Source of the DNA: Siphonodentalium dalli
Taxonomy: Eukaryota > Mollusca > Scaphopoda > Gadilida > Siphonodentaliidae
Direction: 5' to 3'
DNA length: 64,000 bases
Assembly (NCBI GenBank): GCA_032622095.1
Contig: CP136068.1
Span: 156,823,151 to 156,887,150 of the forward strand
The stretch's first letter is position 1, and each line of letters begins with the position of its first letter. The position numbers and the translations under genes are program-made. Shown here piece by piece: positions 47,776 through 58,577 of this stretch. Under the pieces are notes generated by a model that worked only from the letters and a program-made list of their open reading frames with translations, was not told the DNA's origin and did not search any database.

Positions 47776-47831
47776 GAATGTTACCTCTATAGACTCAGGC
47801 CATCAGCGAACTGTGTCACTTGGAAAATGAG

Positions 47832-47904
47832 GTCCCTAGAGGGTGAATTTAGTGACGCTACCCTGCATAGCGGGCTAGCATCAGTAAATTCACCCTCTGG
47901 GGAC
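47832..47904. repeat. Short hairpin 'agagggtgaattta', copy 1
   Basis: gtccctagagggtgaattta pairs with its near-complement 'taaattcaccctctggggac' across about 33 nt. Confidence 0.7.
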
Positions 47905-48050
47905 TAATAAAGTTATCAAGCCTCTGACAAGTTGTGAAAACTAACAAATGATCGAAATGAGAAAGATTATGGACTCACCGAAATCCCATAGAATTGGTCA
48001 ACTGTCACCAAGCCTGAGTTTAGTGTGTCTGTCATTTGCAGCAGAATGAG

Positions 48051-48121
48051 GTATCCAGAGGGTGAATTTAGTGACCGTACATTGGGCACTATGGGCTAGC
48101 TAGCATCACCATATTCACCTT
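48051..48121. repeat. Short hairpin 'agagggtgaattta', copy 2 (degenerate)
   Basis: It has the same left arm and the same 'gggctagc..agcatca' core as the copy 150 bp upstream. The right arm is cut short at 'atattcacct'. Confidence 0.6.
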
Positions 48122-48685
48122 TTATTGTCGTCTTGATCTGGATTCTTGAAGCTAATCGTAGTAGATTATTAGCTTTTCTGTCATCTTGATCTGTATTCTT
48201 GAAGCTAATCGTAATAAGATTATTAGCTTTTCTGTCGTGTTGATCTGTATTCTTGAAGCTAATCATAATAGATTAATTATTAGCTTTTCTGTCATCTTGA
48301 TCTGTATTCTTGAAGCCAATCATAGTAGATTATTAGCTTTTCAGATTATTAGTGTTTCTGTCGTCTTGATCTGTATTCTTGAAGCTAATCGTAATAAGAT
48401 TATTAGCTTTTCTGTCATCTTGATCTGTATTCTTGAAGCTAATCGCAATAGATTATTAGCTTTTCTGTCGTCTTGATCTGTATTCTTGAAGCTAATTGTA
48501 ATAAGATTATTAGCTTTTCTGTCATCTTGATCTGTATTCTTGAAGCTAATCGCAATAGATTATTAGTTTTTCTGTCGTCTTGATCTGTATTCTTGAAGCT
48601 AATCGTAATAAGATTATTAGCTTTTCTGTCATCTTGATCTGTATTCTTGAAGCTAATCGCAATAGATTATTAGCTTTTATGTCTG
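48122..48685. repeat. Minisatellite, ~55-bp unit x 10, partly as dimers
   Basis: Units read 'cttgatctgtattcttgaag' followed by 'ctaatcg.aataagattattagcttttctgtc'. From about 48358 the copies alternate (gtcgtc...gtaataag / gtcatc...gcaatag), giving three near-identical dimers of about 110 bp. Confidence 0.85.
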
Positions 48686-48689
48686 TTTT

Positions 48690-48840
48690 CTTCTTTAGCA
48701 ATTTATAGAGGTTTGTTTACTCTTCTTTAGCAATTTATAATGGTTTGTTTAGCAATTTATAAATGTTTGTTTACTCATCTTTAGCAATTTATAAAGGTTT
48801 GTTTACTCTCTTTAGTAATTTATAAAAGTTTGTTTCTCTT
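48690..48840. repeat. Tandem repeat, ~32-bp unit
   Basis: About five copies of 'tttagcaatttata.aggttt' with 'gtttactctt' are present. Confidence 0.8.
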
Positions 48841-48910
48841 CTCTGTGTTCTTTGATCCCGTTTTGTTCTTGAGACTTGAGGAGCTGCTCATGGGACCATT
48901 TCAACTGTGT

Positions 48911-48978
48911 GAAGTAAGGGACGATGTTCTCTGAAGTAAGGAACGATGTTCTCTGAAGTAAGGGACGATGTTCTCTGT
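48911..48978. repeat. Tandem repeat, 22-bp unit x 3
   Basis: Unit gaagtaagggacgatgttct is followed by ct. The middle copy has one substitution. Confidence 0.85.
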
Positions 48979-49225
48979 ATAAATCTTTATTGGATCCTGA
49001 AAAAAATATTATAAATCATATTGGAAATATACCAATAATATATAGAGGATATCTACACTTTTTGGTTGGGTATGGGAATTATCTCATGAATGAGTGATGA
49101 CAAAAAAAATTAATTTCCATGAATGGCTCTGGCATGAGTGAAAATATCAATCCAACAAAAAAGTGTAGATGTTCTGTTTATTATATGCTCTGCTCAGTTG
49201 GCCCCATTGCTCAACTCGAAAGAAG

Positions 49226-49292
49226 AGTAAAAATATATATATATATATATCTTTATTGTATGGAGGAATAAAGATATATATATATATAATAT
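49226..49292. repeat. Two (AT)n tracts
   Basis: TA-dinucleotide runs lie at about 49233-49250 and 49272-49288, on either side of 'tttattgtatggaggaataaag'. They lie beyond the stop of the antisense LINE fragment. Confidence 0.8.
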
Positions 49293-49389
49293 TTTTAACA
49301 AAACAAAATAATTGATTACATATTATAATCCTTCATTAAAAAAAGATAAATTTAAGGAAGAATTAGAATGGTAAATGCGAGAAAGAGTA

Positions 49390-49880
49390 GCTTAAAATTG
49401 TGAAATGGAAATTGCCTCTAGGCCTACGATATCACAATCTGCCCTTTGTTTGTAAATTAATGTATCTTTAACATATAGAACAACCCCGCCACCATCTTCT
49501 AATCTGTCTTTTCTTAGTGATGGATAGTGGAACCCCGGTAACAATATTTCTGACGAATCGATCTTTGGGCTCAACCATGTTTCTGTTAAAGCAATTACAT
49601 CATACTTTCTGAGTTCAGCGCTAACTATGTTTATTTTATGTCGCAAACTATGAACGTTCATGTGACAGATTGTAAGCCCATTACTGAATGGCCCGGATTC
49701 CAATGTATATCACCTCCAAGTACAATCATATAATAAATCATTATTAAATAACCAAAATTACATATCAAACAAGTCAGTGCAATTGTTCTGATATCAATAT
49801 GGCATTTTATATGACCCCCAGAGAAAGACCCAATGCTGAGCCGGTAGATTGCCAGTTCAATACCCATCAAAATTCACAAA
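49390..49880 (-). pseudogene. CR1-like LINE ORF2 5' fragment with 2A-like motif (frameshifted)
   Basis: On the minus strand, 49870-49658 encodes a hydrophobic leader ending LGGDIHWNPG. The next frame, 49703-49392, reads GPFSNGLTICHMNVHSL, DVIALTETWL and DGGGVVLYVKD: the N-terminal part of an apurinic endonuclease domain with Asn and Glu catalytic positions. A one-base deletion separates NPG from P. Undoing it conceptually gives a D-I-x-x-N-P-G-P segment of the kind described as 2A-like in CR1-type LINE ORF2 N-termini. The remainder of the endonuclease and the whole RT are missing, so the fragment is truncated at the 3' side, unusual for a LINE. It is non-functional. Confidence 0.7.
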
Positions 49881-50784
49881 AGGACTAATATCCTACGGCA
49901 CACCAACCATCGATATGTAAAAGTTTTGCCCCATGCGATTGTAGCTTGACCCAAGGACTCCATACTCCAACACAGGCTTTCAGTGCAAAATGTGGACAAA
50001 ACAAATGCATCAAAAATAAAATAAATGCTGATCTTGGCCATAAATTAAATAAACAGTAGGGCACCACCCAGAACCACAACCATGAGAAAAAATAATTATT
50101 GACTTGCAACAAACCTATCATACCTCTCAATTAACGAGAGGTTGCTCCAATGAGTATTAATAATAACAAAAACTAAGATAGCTGGACTCTTATTTTGAAA
50201 AACCAATGAGCCACAGTTGAAGTGAGATTTTATAAAGGTTTACATTATACATGTATGTAAGTACTAGTAAGTCAGGAAGAGTAACTGTTCTGTTTCAAGT
50301 TTGAATCAGGAGATACAAGCATGTATTTCATGTGAACATATCAAGATACAATCATGTATTTCATGTGAACATATCAAGATGTCATAACTTTAATCCAGAA
50401 GCAACAAGTAAGCACTTACTTCCTGAGGAAATTAAAATACTTGCAAATCAAAAGTAACTCAATGGTAGGGTGGCAGGAGTACATGCCCCAAGCTCGAATC
50501 CCCCCTCGAAACATGCGCTAGAAGAAACCTCCCACTGACAAACAAGTGCATTTGAGAGGAAAATAAAAGATAACTTAATATAAAAGTTAAAGAGAAAACC
50601 AAACAAAACAAAAATTCAAGGATAGCATGATATAAAGTTATTGTTTAAGCAGGTTTAAGCATGAAAATCAGAACCTAAGACTTATAATTTTATACCTCAG
50701 ATTTATAATTTCAAGTTACACAAAAATATATTCCTATTAAAGCATGAAACCAGAAAAGAATGCATATCAAAACCAAGATTACTT
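49881..50784. other. Non-coding stretch
   Basis: A direct repeat of about 31 bp containing 'catgtatttcatgtgaacat' occurs at about 50319 and 50352. No gene is recognised. Confidence 0.4.
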
Positions 50785-50882
50785 GGAGGCCCCTAGATCA
50801 TGCCACAAATCTCTACTTCGACCAACGCCCATCTACGGGCATCAGCCAGAGCAGAGATTCATGGCATGATCCAGGAGGCCCC
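50785..50882. mobile_element. 80-bp mini-hairpin insertion with 9-bp target duplication
   Basis: ggaggcccc occurs at 50785-50793 and 50874-50882. The 80 bp between starts tagatcatgccacaaatctc and ends with its near-complement 'agagattcatggcatgatcca'. The family is that of 35321-35385. A lone left arm (tagatcatgccatgaat) is also seen at 52005. Confidence 0.85.
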
Positions 50883-50898
50883 AATAGTACATGTCTTG

Positions 50899-51042
50899 AG
50901 AGAGAGAGAGAGAGACAGACAGAGAGAGAGGGAGAGACAGATAGAGACAGAGAGAGAGAGAGAGAGAGAGACAGAGACAGAGAGAGAGAGACAGAGAGAC
51001 AGAGAGACAGAGAGACAGAGAGACAGAGAGACAGAGAGAGAT
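50899..51042. repeat. (GA)n / (ACAG)n purine microsatellite
   Basis: About 140 bp of gagaga with cagaga interruptions; the many overlapping ORFs are artefacts. Confidence 0.95.
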
Positions 51043-54000
51043 TTATTAAAAAATTTCCCTCGAGACCCAATCTGCAGGAATCTCCAACTCCAACAGAAGT
51101 AAGAATTTCATGAGGAACTAGTTATTATCACATGAGAAAAGTATTTCAAGTTTACATGTTTCATATCTAGAATCCAAATGTTTAATCAAATGATTATTCA
51201 AGTTTACATGTCTCATATCTAGAATCAAAATGATTAATCCATTCCTAATAGATCATTTAATATGAAGCATCGGTATTGCACTAAATAATAGAAAAGTTCT
51301 AAAACATGGTTGTCCGGAAAATACTGCTGATGGTTAAAAATATTCAATTAAAGGAAGTAATAAATTTCATATAGATTAATAGATTTGAATGTTGCAACTC
51401 ATCGACATATATCGAGCCACCTAGTTAGCCACCTGTCAACAGCTTACCTGTGTTTACATTAATTAGCCCAAACAACTGTGTTGAAGCCAGGGTGTGAGGG
51501 TGTTACTAAATGTTGGACAGATCTGATTGGGTGACAGGGTGTGAAGTAGAGGTTTCCATTCACTGTGATTGGTTGACACAGAGGTGTCATCAGAAATACA
51601 TGTAATGGTGCAGTTTGGCTCAATTGTTGGAGTGACAAGGTTAACCTATGTGGCAGTGGTCAAGCAGCAATCTCCTCATAGTGCAAATTATGGATTACGT
51701 GGTGAAGTACTCTTCTCAGATGTGGAATTGTGAGGTTGGGTGTTTAGCTGTGATGTGGATAACTTGTCACAAGTTCTGGTGAAATTAATAAATGAAACAT
51801 GAGTGGACGAGAGGTGTGATGTGGATGCTACTAAGCGGGTTCTGTGGTGAAATTTAGTAAATGGAGTGAGTGAGTGAGTGAGTGAACCAGAAAAATCCAT
51901 GATGAAAAGACAGAAGGTAAGATGATATTAAATACTGTGTATAGTTTTAATAATCTATAAAGTTTTATATTTTTGGGTGAGTACGATATTCTCACATGTG
52001 AATTTAGATCATGCCATGAATATGTACTATGCTTGGTAGGCAGATCATATTCCAGCAGTACAAAACTAGAGAAATTTATAACATTGAGGCAAGGCAATAT
52101 ATAATACAAACATTTATATACTTTGCTCACTATGTATTAGTTGTTTTGATATGGAACAAAAGGGTTTAAAATAAATTGTAATTATTTCATCTGGGTCCGA
52201 TAATTTATTGCATTCAGGTGGGTTGAATATGTGTGAAATTGTAATAATAAATATAAATTTTGTGCTACTCTAGTAGTTTTTCCAATTGCTATCCATGTCT
52301 CCTATTGTGGCATCTTGCCACACCAAAACCTTGAGATCTCTTATAGTTCAGGTTACCGTACCTGTTACTGAGTAGAAGTTAGAACAACCAAGTCCATCTT
52401 GGCCAGCGCTGGTTCTTCATCTGTATGATGTATCCAGTTAATATTAAGTAACATGTTTCCTATATGAGTTCTGATTTCCAACTGCCTGTTTCCAGCCAAT
52501 GTCCCAACCAAGTGACCTCAGGCATTCAGGGGATTAGATGCATGCATGGCAAGCTCAAGTTGTGCCAGTCAGTCACACTCTGGAAGATCATAATCCCCAC
52601 TCTATGCTAAACCAGGTTGGGGCAAACTGATTGCTAATTGTCCCAGATTGCTGGCCCAGATCTGGGCCAAACCATCAGACATGAAGCTAATCTGCCCTGT
52701 CTGAGGACACACTGACTGGACATTACAGTATGGCTCAGAATAACTTATTCTACGGAAACCTAAAGACACTACACTTTTAAACAAATTGTTCTCTTGATAA
52801 TTCCTAGCAGTTTGTTGCCCATCAATTCTACCATTCTATAGTGTCTGATTACTTTGTGTTTCCAGTTCAGAGGTATAAATATACCTCTTATATAAAAATA
52901 CGCTAGAACATCTAAATCTTTAATATTTGTTCCTCACAGGATCAATCCATCCTTTTTGGGAATGGGTCCAGGGTCCTTCCCATTGGAAAATTTTAGCATT
53001 ACTTGGTCAAAATATTTCCAAGTCTCCAGTGGAAAAAAAGAGACAAAGTTTCGATTGTGACATTGGGGGGAAAACATGGTGAAAGGTCAAATGTCATTGG
53101 GGCATAACAACGGCCCCTGTAGTAGGGTAGAACCCAATTAGCCCTGCTTGAGTATCTATTCTGACAATTGTTTTTCTGAATTCAAATATATACCCTTCCC
53201 CCTGGATACCAATTTCCATATTAATTATTTAATTAATTATAGTAAGCCATTTTAAGACATCTGACTCTGCTGTGTAAAACATTTCAGATCTGAGGGTTGC
53301 CCATAGCCAGCCAGAGAAACAAGATTGAGTTTTATTAGCATAGATATCATCTGTGAGTTTACCACTAAATGAAATACAATTAGTATATTTCAGTCTAAAA
53401 TATATGCTGCCACCCGCCCCCCCCCCCCCCCCCCCCCCAAAATCTGAACTGTACTTATATTTAAATATGCATATTTACCAATATACTTTGTCAAGGAAGA
53501 ATTGAGAGATTATTTGGGGACACCTGTTCTCCTGCAGAGGATACATGTATCCCACTATAACTAAATAAGGCTTCTACACCGAACAAATACATATATTATA
53601 AATATGATATTTATGATTTCAATATTGAACAATTCACACATGCAAGCAAATGCTCTTTTTCAACTGTATGATTTTTTATTGTTGGATTGCCTTGAAAAGT
53701 GGGCAATTTAGGTTGACTCAATACGGCCCCACTAGAAATTTAGAGACATTTGGGTTCGTAACACATATCAAAACAGCCCTATTTCCCTGCATGTGGATAT
53801 TTATTAATATGTACTGGGATAAATCGCTTGGAATGCGAATTTTGCGAATGCAATAAAGAATAGTTTGTTAAATCGCAAGTTTGTTTTCCAACACTGGAAA
53901 GTTTATGATTTAATTTCAATGCAAATATTTCTGGGTGTGAATTTATGAATAGTATACACTATTAATATACATATTTTTCGGAGTTGAAACTTATTTTATT

Positions 54001-55071
54001 TGTTTTATATTAATTTTTCAAAAGTAGGTCAAATTAATTGATAGGCTATACTTGCATATATAACTTGGGTATTTGGTTGGAAAATTTTAACCCAAAGAGA
54101 TGGGAAGGTGAAGGGTGGGTGGGGTGTGTGCAAACATTTTGGGTTGGTTTTGATTTGGGGGTTGCAGTATTAGTCTACTGTCTAGTAATATTAGTATTGC
54201 AGTAAAGAATTTAATGTCACCTCACCTGGCTGTCCGTATATCCTCTTTGACCTTGTACACATAATAAAAAACTACTGATTTAGTAGACAAACATGAAATC
54301 TTTTTCGTTCTTGAAATAATACTATTATCGTACCGGTATGATATATAATACCCGTGTCACTGATATTACCACATGGAAAGCAAAATGGCCGAACGTTTGT
54401 TGACTTTGTTGGAATGAAAGTTCTATATAGGTCATAGGCAAGGAGCAATCTTATATCTATTATTTCATTGGCTGGGAATGACGTTCCACAATACGATTGG
54501 TCTATTAGTAAAGTTGAAATATCGGGGTTATTTTTGGATTACTTCCAGGTTATATTGTACACCGTTTGTATTAGAGTATTTAAAACACCATTTAATCAGT
54601 AAATGGTATGGATTTATACAGCTAAAAAAGTCTAAATCATGTAGATGTTGGTTTGTTCTCTTTGTGAAGTCAATGTAATGATAACTAAAATATGCTTTGG
54701 TTTGAGATAATATATTAGTTTGGGAAGGTATCGGGATTCAAAAATGTACGATAGAATAACGTATGTACCGTCCCGCCCCCGTACCCAGATGATAGCTATA
54801 AGCTATAAGCTATAAGCATCAGTCAGAGTCAGGGATATATATCCCAGTATTTAATATTCGAATTACTACAACATATGCAGTATACGCATAATAGTTGATA
54901 CTGCGACTCAACAAACTATTCAATTTATGGCATCAGTAATTCGATTGTAAATGGATATTTGTAAAATTGGCGTTCCAAGTGCTTTATCCCAGCACATATG
55001 AATATGCACATATATTTGTAAATATGAATGTTTGAAATAAGAGTACAAATCTACAAAGTTGGAAAAGTCGT
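51043..55071. other. Long non-coding stretch before the histone array
   Basis: No gene is recognised in 4 kb. It includes a diverged direct repeat at 51145-51235 ('caagtttacatgt.tcatatctagaat'), a (gagt)n run at 51864-51885, a C22 tract at 53417-53438 and a (ctataag)n run at 54796-54818. Confidence 0.4.
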
Positions 55072-55153
55072 CGAAGTCCGCGCGAGAGGGCGGTAAACTG
55101 CTTTGTTGTGTGTGTAATTGGGTTAGACTGCACTGCGATCCGCGCGGGTCTCT

Positions 55154-55160
55154 TATAAAG
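55154..55160 (+). promoter_or_regulatory. TATA box of H2B copy 1
   Basis: tataaag lies 74 nt before the ATG, below a CpG-rich stretch (ccgcgcg, gggcgg). It is repeated at 59157 and 63160. Confidence 0.75.
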
Positions 55161-55233
55161 GAAATTTTTCAAACGGTTTTTTATTCATTTTCTGTTCATC
55201 GAATCTCTCGATCGCACTTAGAAAAACTTAATC

Positions 55234-55605
55234 ATGCCACCCAAAGCAGGAAGCAAAGGAGCCAAAAAGGCCACCAAGACCCAGAAGGCGTCAACGACCG
55301 GCACCAAGAAGAGGCACCGAAAAAGGAAGGAATCCTACGGAATCTACATCTACAAAGTCTTGAAACAGGTGCACCCAGACACCGGTGTCAGCAGCAAAGC
55401 CATGTCCATCATGAACAGCTTTGTCAACGACATCTTCGAGAGGATCGCAGCTGAGGCCTCCCGATTGGCTCACTACAACAAACGATCCACCATCACCTCC
55501 CGAGAGGTCCAGACCGCCGTCAGACTTCTTCTCCCAGGTGAATTGGCCAAGCACGCCGTCTCTGAGGGTACCAAGGCCGTCACCAAGTACACCAGCAGCA
55601 AGTAA
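55234..55605 (+). CDS. H2B: Histone H2B, copy 1
   Basis: The 123-residue core histone pairs with H2A in the nucleosome. The lysine-rich tail ([13 protein letters not shown]) is followed by [20 protein letters not shown], then the canonical fold ([39 protein letters not shown]) and the universal C-terminus [16 protein letters not shown]. It is intronless. The ATG at 55234 is preceded by ttaatc and a TATA box. The stop is followed after 29 nt by the histone stem-loop, so it is a replication-dependent, non-polyadenylated gene. It is the first copy of the array, and its upstream region is cut at 55072, so it lacks the divergent H2A partner that the other copies have. Confidence 0.97.
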   Translation: MPPKAGSKGAKKATKTQKASTTGTKKRHRKRKESYGIYIYKVLKQVHPDTGVSSKAMSIMNSFVNDIFERIAAEASRLAHYNKRSTITSREVQTAVRLLLPGELAKHAVSEGTKAVTKYTSSK

Positions 55606-55634
55606 ACTGTTCACTTACAGCTTTACACACAAAC

Positions 55635-55650
55635 GGCCCTTTTCAGGGCC
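55635..55650 (+). terminator. Histone mRNA 3' stem-loop, H2B copy 1
   Basis: ggcccttttcagggcc followed by accca is the SLBP-binding hairpin of metazoan replication-dependent histone mRNAs. A purine-rich aaaaagataaa about 15 nt on may be the U7-pairing downstream element. Confidence 0.93.
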
Positions 55651-56145
55651 ACCCAAATTTTCCAAAAAGATAAACTATTAGAATTGCTAAACTATTCGAA
55701 TCACTGTGGGTTAGGGAAATGAGGAATTAACGAATAAACATGCAAAGAAAAGAAAGAAAAGGAACTGAATAAATATATAAGCAAATATCCCAAATAAAGT
55801 GCACATAGCATTTATTGGGAACAATTATATAACGTACATGTCCCCGTATAGGTGTATAGAAATGTATGCAAGAAATCACGAGAATGAGCTTGTTTAAATA
55901 TTTATTCCAAGTATGTGGGTGGTGGCACAATGATTAGTTGTGAAATGTATGTAGCCTAATTCACTGGCAATGTTTTACAGCATTTGTTTTTGGAATAAAA
56001 ATGTGAACCTGACCTGATGTAACAAGTGATTCAAAATTAGGTCACATTTCCATACACATTTTAGTTTAACTATGCACTTTATCTATATACTAGCTTGAAA
56101 CTAACACGGTGCAGGTGTTCGGGGGAAAAAATAAAATAATGAACT

Positions 56146-56176
<31 letters not shown>

Positions 56177-56274
56177 GCCTTTCATGCATATACTAAAATG
56201 ATACTAACATGGCGTATTTTGTTTTATTTTTGATGTACAGCAATTTTTAAAGTATTTCTTTAAAATAATTTGGT
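55651..56274. other. Spacer between convergent H2B and H4
   Basis: The spacer is AT-rich and non-coding, with a (cttt)n run at 56146-56177. Confidence 0.7.
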
Positions 56275-56290
56275 GGCCCTGAAAAGGGCC
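56275..56290 (-). terminator. Histone mRNA 3' stem-loop, H4 copy 1
   Basis: On the minus strand it reads ggcccttttcagggcc, then acca, about 36 nt past the H4 stop. Confidence 0.92.
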
Positions 56291-56325
56291 GTTTGTTTGA
56301 AGCTGTGCTTCGGTCTTTCGGGTGT

Positions 56326-56718
<393 letters not shown>

Positions 56719-56778
56719 CTATTTCAAGACGCCTGTTTTTGGCTGAATTCTAATCACTGACCTGGTTTCTCTTTGCAG

Positions 56779-56856
56779 CTCTATGACGTGCATGATATGA
56801 ACCACCACTGGAGTGTGACAAATAAAAGCGGGAAAGTGGAAGTTGGTAATTTCGAG
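56779..56856 (+). other. Orphan exon-like segment upstream of H4, unit 1
   Basis: The 78-bp segment is preceded by a branch-point-like ctaat/ctgac pair and a pyrimidine-rich acceptor (tggtttctctttgcag), and followed by a donor gtaggt after gag. Only one frame is open, and it reads 26 codons (LYDVHDMNHHWSVTNKSG..., ending GNFE). Exon length is a multiple of three. The composition is protein-like, but I do not recognise the family. It has no visible partner exons. It could be a captured fragment of another gene carried in the repeat, or a real exon of an overlapping transcript. Confidence 0.5.
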
Positions 56857-57190
56857 GTAGGTAAATATGGGCCTATGTATGTATTTATTTTTGTTTCTTC
56901 CTTCGACTAATAATTTACACGTAAAGTTGTTAATGGTTCGTGCCTTCGGTCACTCAACATTGGAACAAGGCAGTTAGCAGCATTTTGTTTCTTTAAAAGT
57001 TCTGTTAAATTGTTATAACGTCAAAACGTCAACACGCCCCTGTGCATAGAGTGACGTCCCGTTGACCAACAGAAAAGACGTACGTCGTGCTGCTGATATG
57101 TATTTACCCCAGCTCGGTTTGTTTTTCTTTTTTCTTTCTCTCACGCACATACATATTAGTATGATATTACACAAACATAGGTCACTTCAA

Positions 57191-57403
57191 TGTGAAACAC
57201 CCCGTATGTAGCCTTTAATTTTTATTGTCAGTTTGTGCGCATCACAAAAGAAAGAAAGAAAAGAAGCAAACAATTGAATTTGTTTTTATAGACGATGTAG
57301 ATGAAAAGAAAAGAAAAGAAAAGATGAAACAGAGAAAGAGAGCTAGGGAAAAAATGTAAGTTAATGTGCTAAAGGAATAACAATACAAACATTAGTAAAA
57401 CTA

Positions 57404-57457
<54 letters not shown>

Positions 57458-58211
57458 AGAGGGGGGGGGGGAGGAGGAATGAAGGAAGAAAGGAATGAAG
57501 AAAGAAAGAAAGAAAGGGAAGAAAGGAATGGAGGAAGGAAGGAAGGAAGGAAGGAAGGAAGGACATGCATAAACTAATAAAAGGCAACATTGTTAAAACA
57601 ACACAAAACAAAAACATAAGTTGTGTCACTGATGCACAGAAACTTAAAGACATATTGTGTACTTTATTGTGTATACTTGTTCAGGTGCGTGAAACCGATA
57701 AGTTAGTATTCGGGCGCTATGTCAACTAACTGAAGGTATTTAACATTATACTAACATCGCCAACAATCTGAAGCAAATCGACTGTACCACTCCACTCCAC
57801 TCCACTCCACCCACACTACTCCGCTCCGCTCCACTCCACTCCACTCCGCTCCGCTCCACTCCACTCCACTCCACTCCACTCACACTACTCCGCTCCGCTC
57901 CACTCCACTCCGCTCCACTCCACTCTACTCCACTCTACTCCACTCCACTCCACTCACACTACTCCGCTCCGCTCCGCTCCGCTCCACTCCACTCCACTCC
58001 ACTCTACTCTACTCCACTCCACTCTACTCCACTCTACTCCACTCCACTCCACTCCACTCTACTCCACTCCACTCTACTCCACTCTACTCCACTCTACTCC
58101 ACTCCACTCCACTCCACTCCATAGAAGAAGAAAAAAAAATCGTTTGAACAACACTCAATTGTTTATTATTGTTGATTATTCCCTGGTTCCACCCTACCGG
58201 GGTGTTTCACA
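57191..58211. repeat. Low-complexity spacer bounded by a 14-bp inverted repeat, unit 1
   Basis: tgtgaaacaccccg at 57191-57204 is exactly complementary to 58198-58211. Inside are a polypurine (gaaa/gagg/ggaa)n tract at about 57402-57562 with a G11 run, and the pentanucleotide array. A related motif occurs at 17149. It could be a transposon that brought in or collected microsatellites. Confidence 0.5.
57787..58121. repeat. Pentanucleotide array (CCACT/CCGCT/CTACT)n, unit 1
   Basis: About 335 bp of 5-bp units occur with three variants and repeated 'cacactactccgctccgct' blocks at 57812, 57880 and 57955, indicating a higher-order period of about 70 bp. Strong C/G strand asymmetry is evident. Confidence 0.95.
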
Positions 58212-58443
58212 TCACTTTAACATGTTGTAAACTGAATAAGAGTAATGCTTGGTTTGCATGAGGAAAAGACACACTTTATTCAATTGTAAATAATTGAATA
58301 ATTATAATTATAAATAAATGGCGACGAAAGTCATAAAATAATCGATTATGTGATTTGGCTTGCAACCCGGAGTCTGTGTTTGGGTTTGGACTCTCTTAAG
58401 TTTAGCACATTGAATCACTTTTCCTGCCTTGCATTTGTTTGCG

Positions 58444-58444
<1 letters not shown>

Positions 58445-58474
<30 letters not shown>
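58445..58474. repeat. (TTA)n microsatellite, unit 1
   Basis: About ten TTA units lie just downstream of the H2A 3' end. Confidence 0.9.
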
Positions 58475-58530
58475 TGTTATTATCAAATATAGCAATTTTG
58501 TAATAGTTTCTCTTTTTGGAAAATTTGGGT

Positions 58531-58546
58531 GGCCCTGAAAAGGGCC
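58531..58546 (-). terminator. Histone mRNA 3' stem-loop, H2A copy 1
   Basis: The minus strand reads ggcccttttcagggcc then accca, 31 nt past the H2A stop. Confidence 0.93.
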
Positions 58547-58577
58547 GTTTTGTATTTGAGTTTGAGTAGCAAACTGT

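Noticed and set aside
50470-50520. tRNA-like or SINE-like B-box (gctcgaatccc)
   Set aside because: The spacing to any A-box is too short and no cloverleaf can be drawn.
50760-51113. Arg/Glu/Gln-rich ORFs
   Set aside because: They are the translation of a (GA)n/(ACAG)n microsatellite.
55059-55454. Long plus-strand ORF overlapping H2B, and the minus-strand ORF at 55291-55614
   Set aside because: They are out-of-frame shadows of the conserved H2B gene and recur identically in each unit only because the DNA is repeated.
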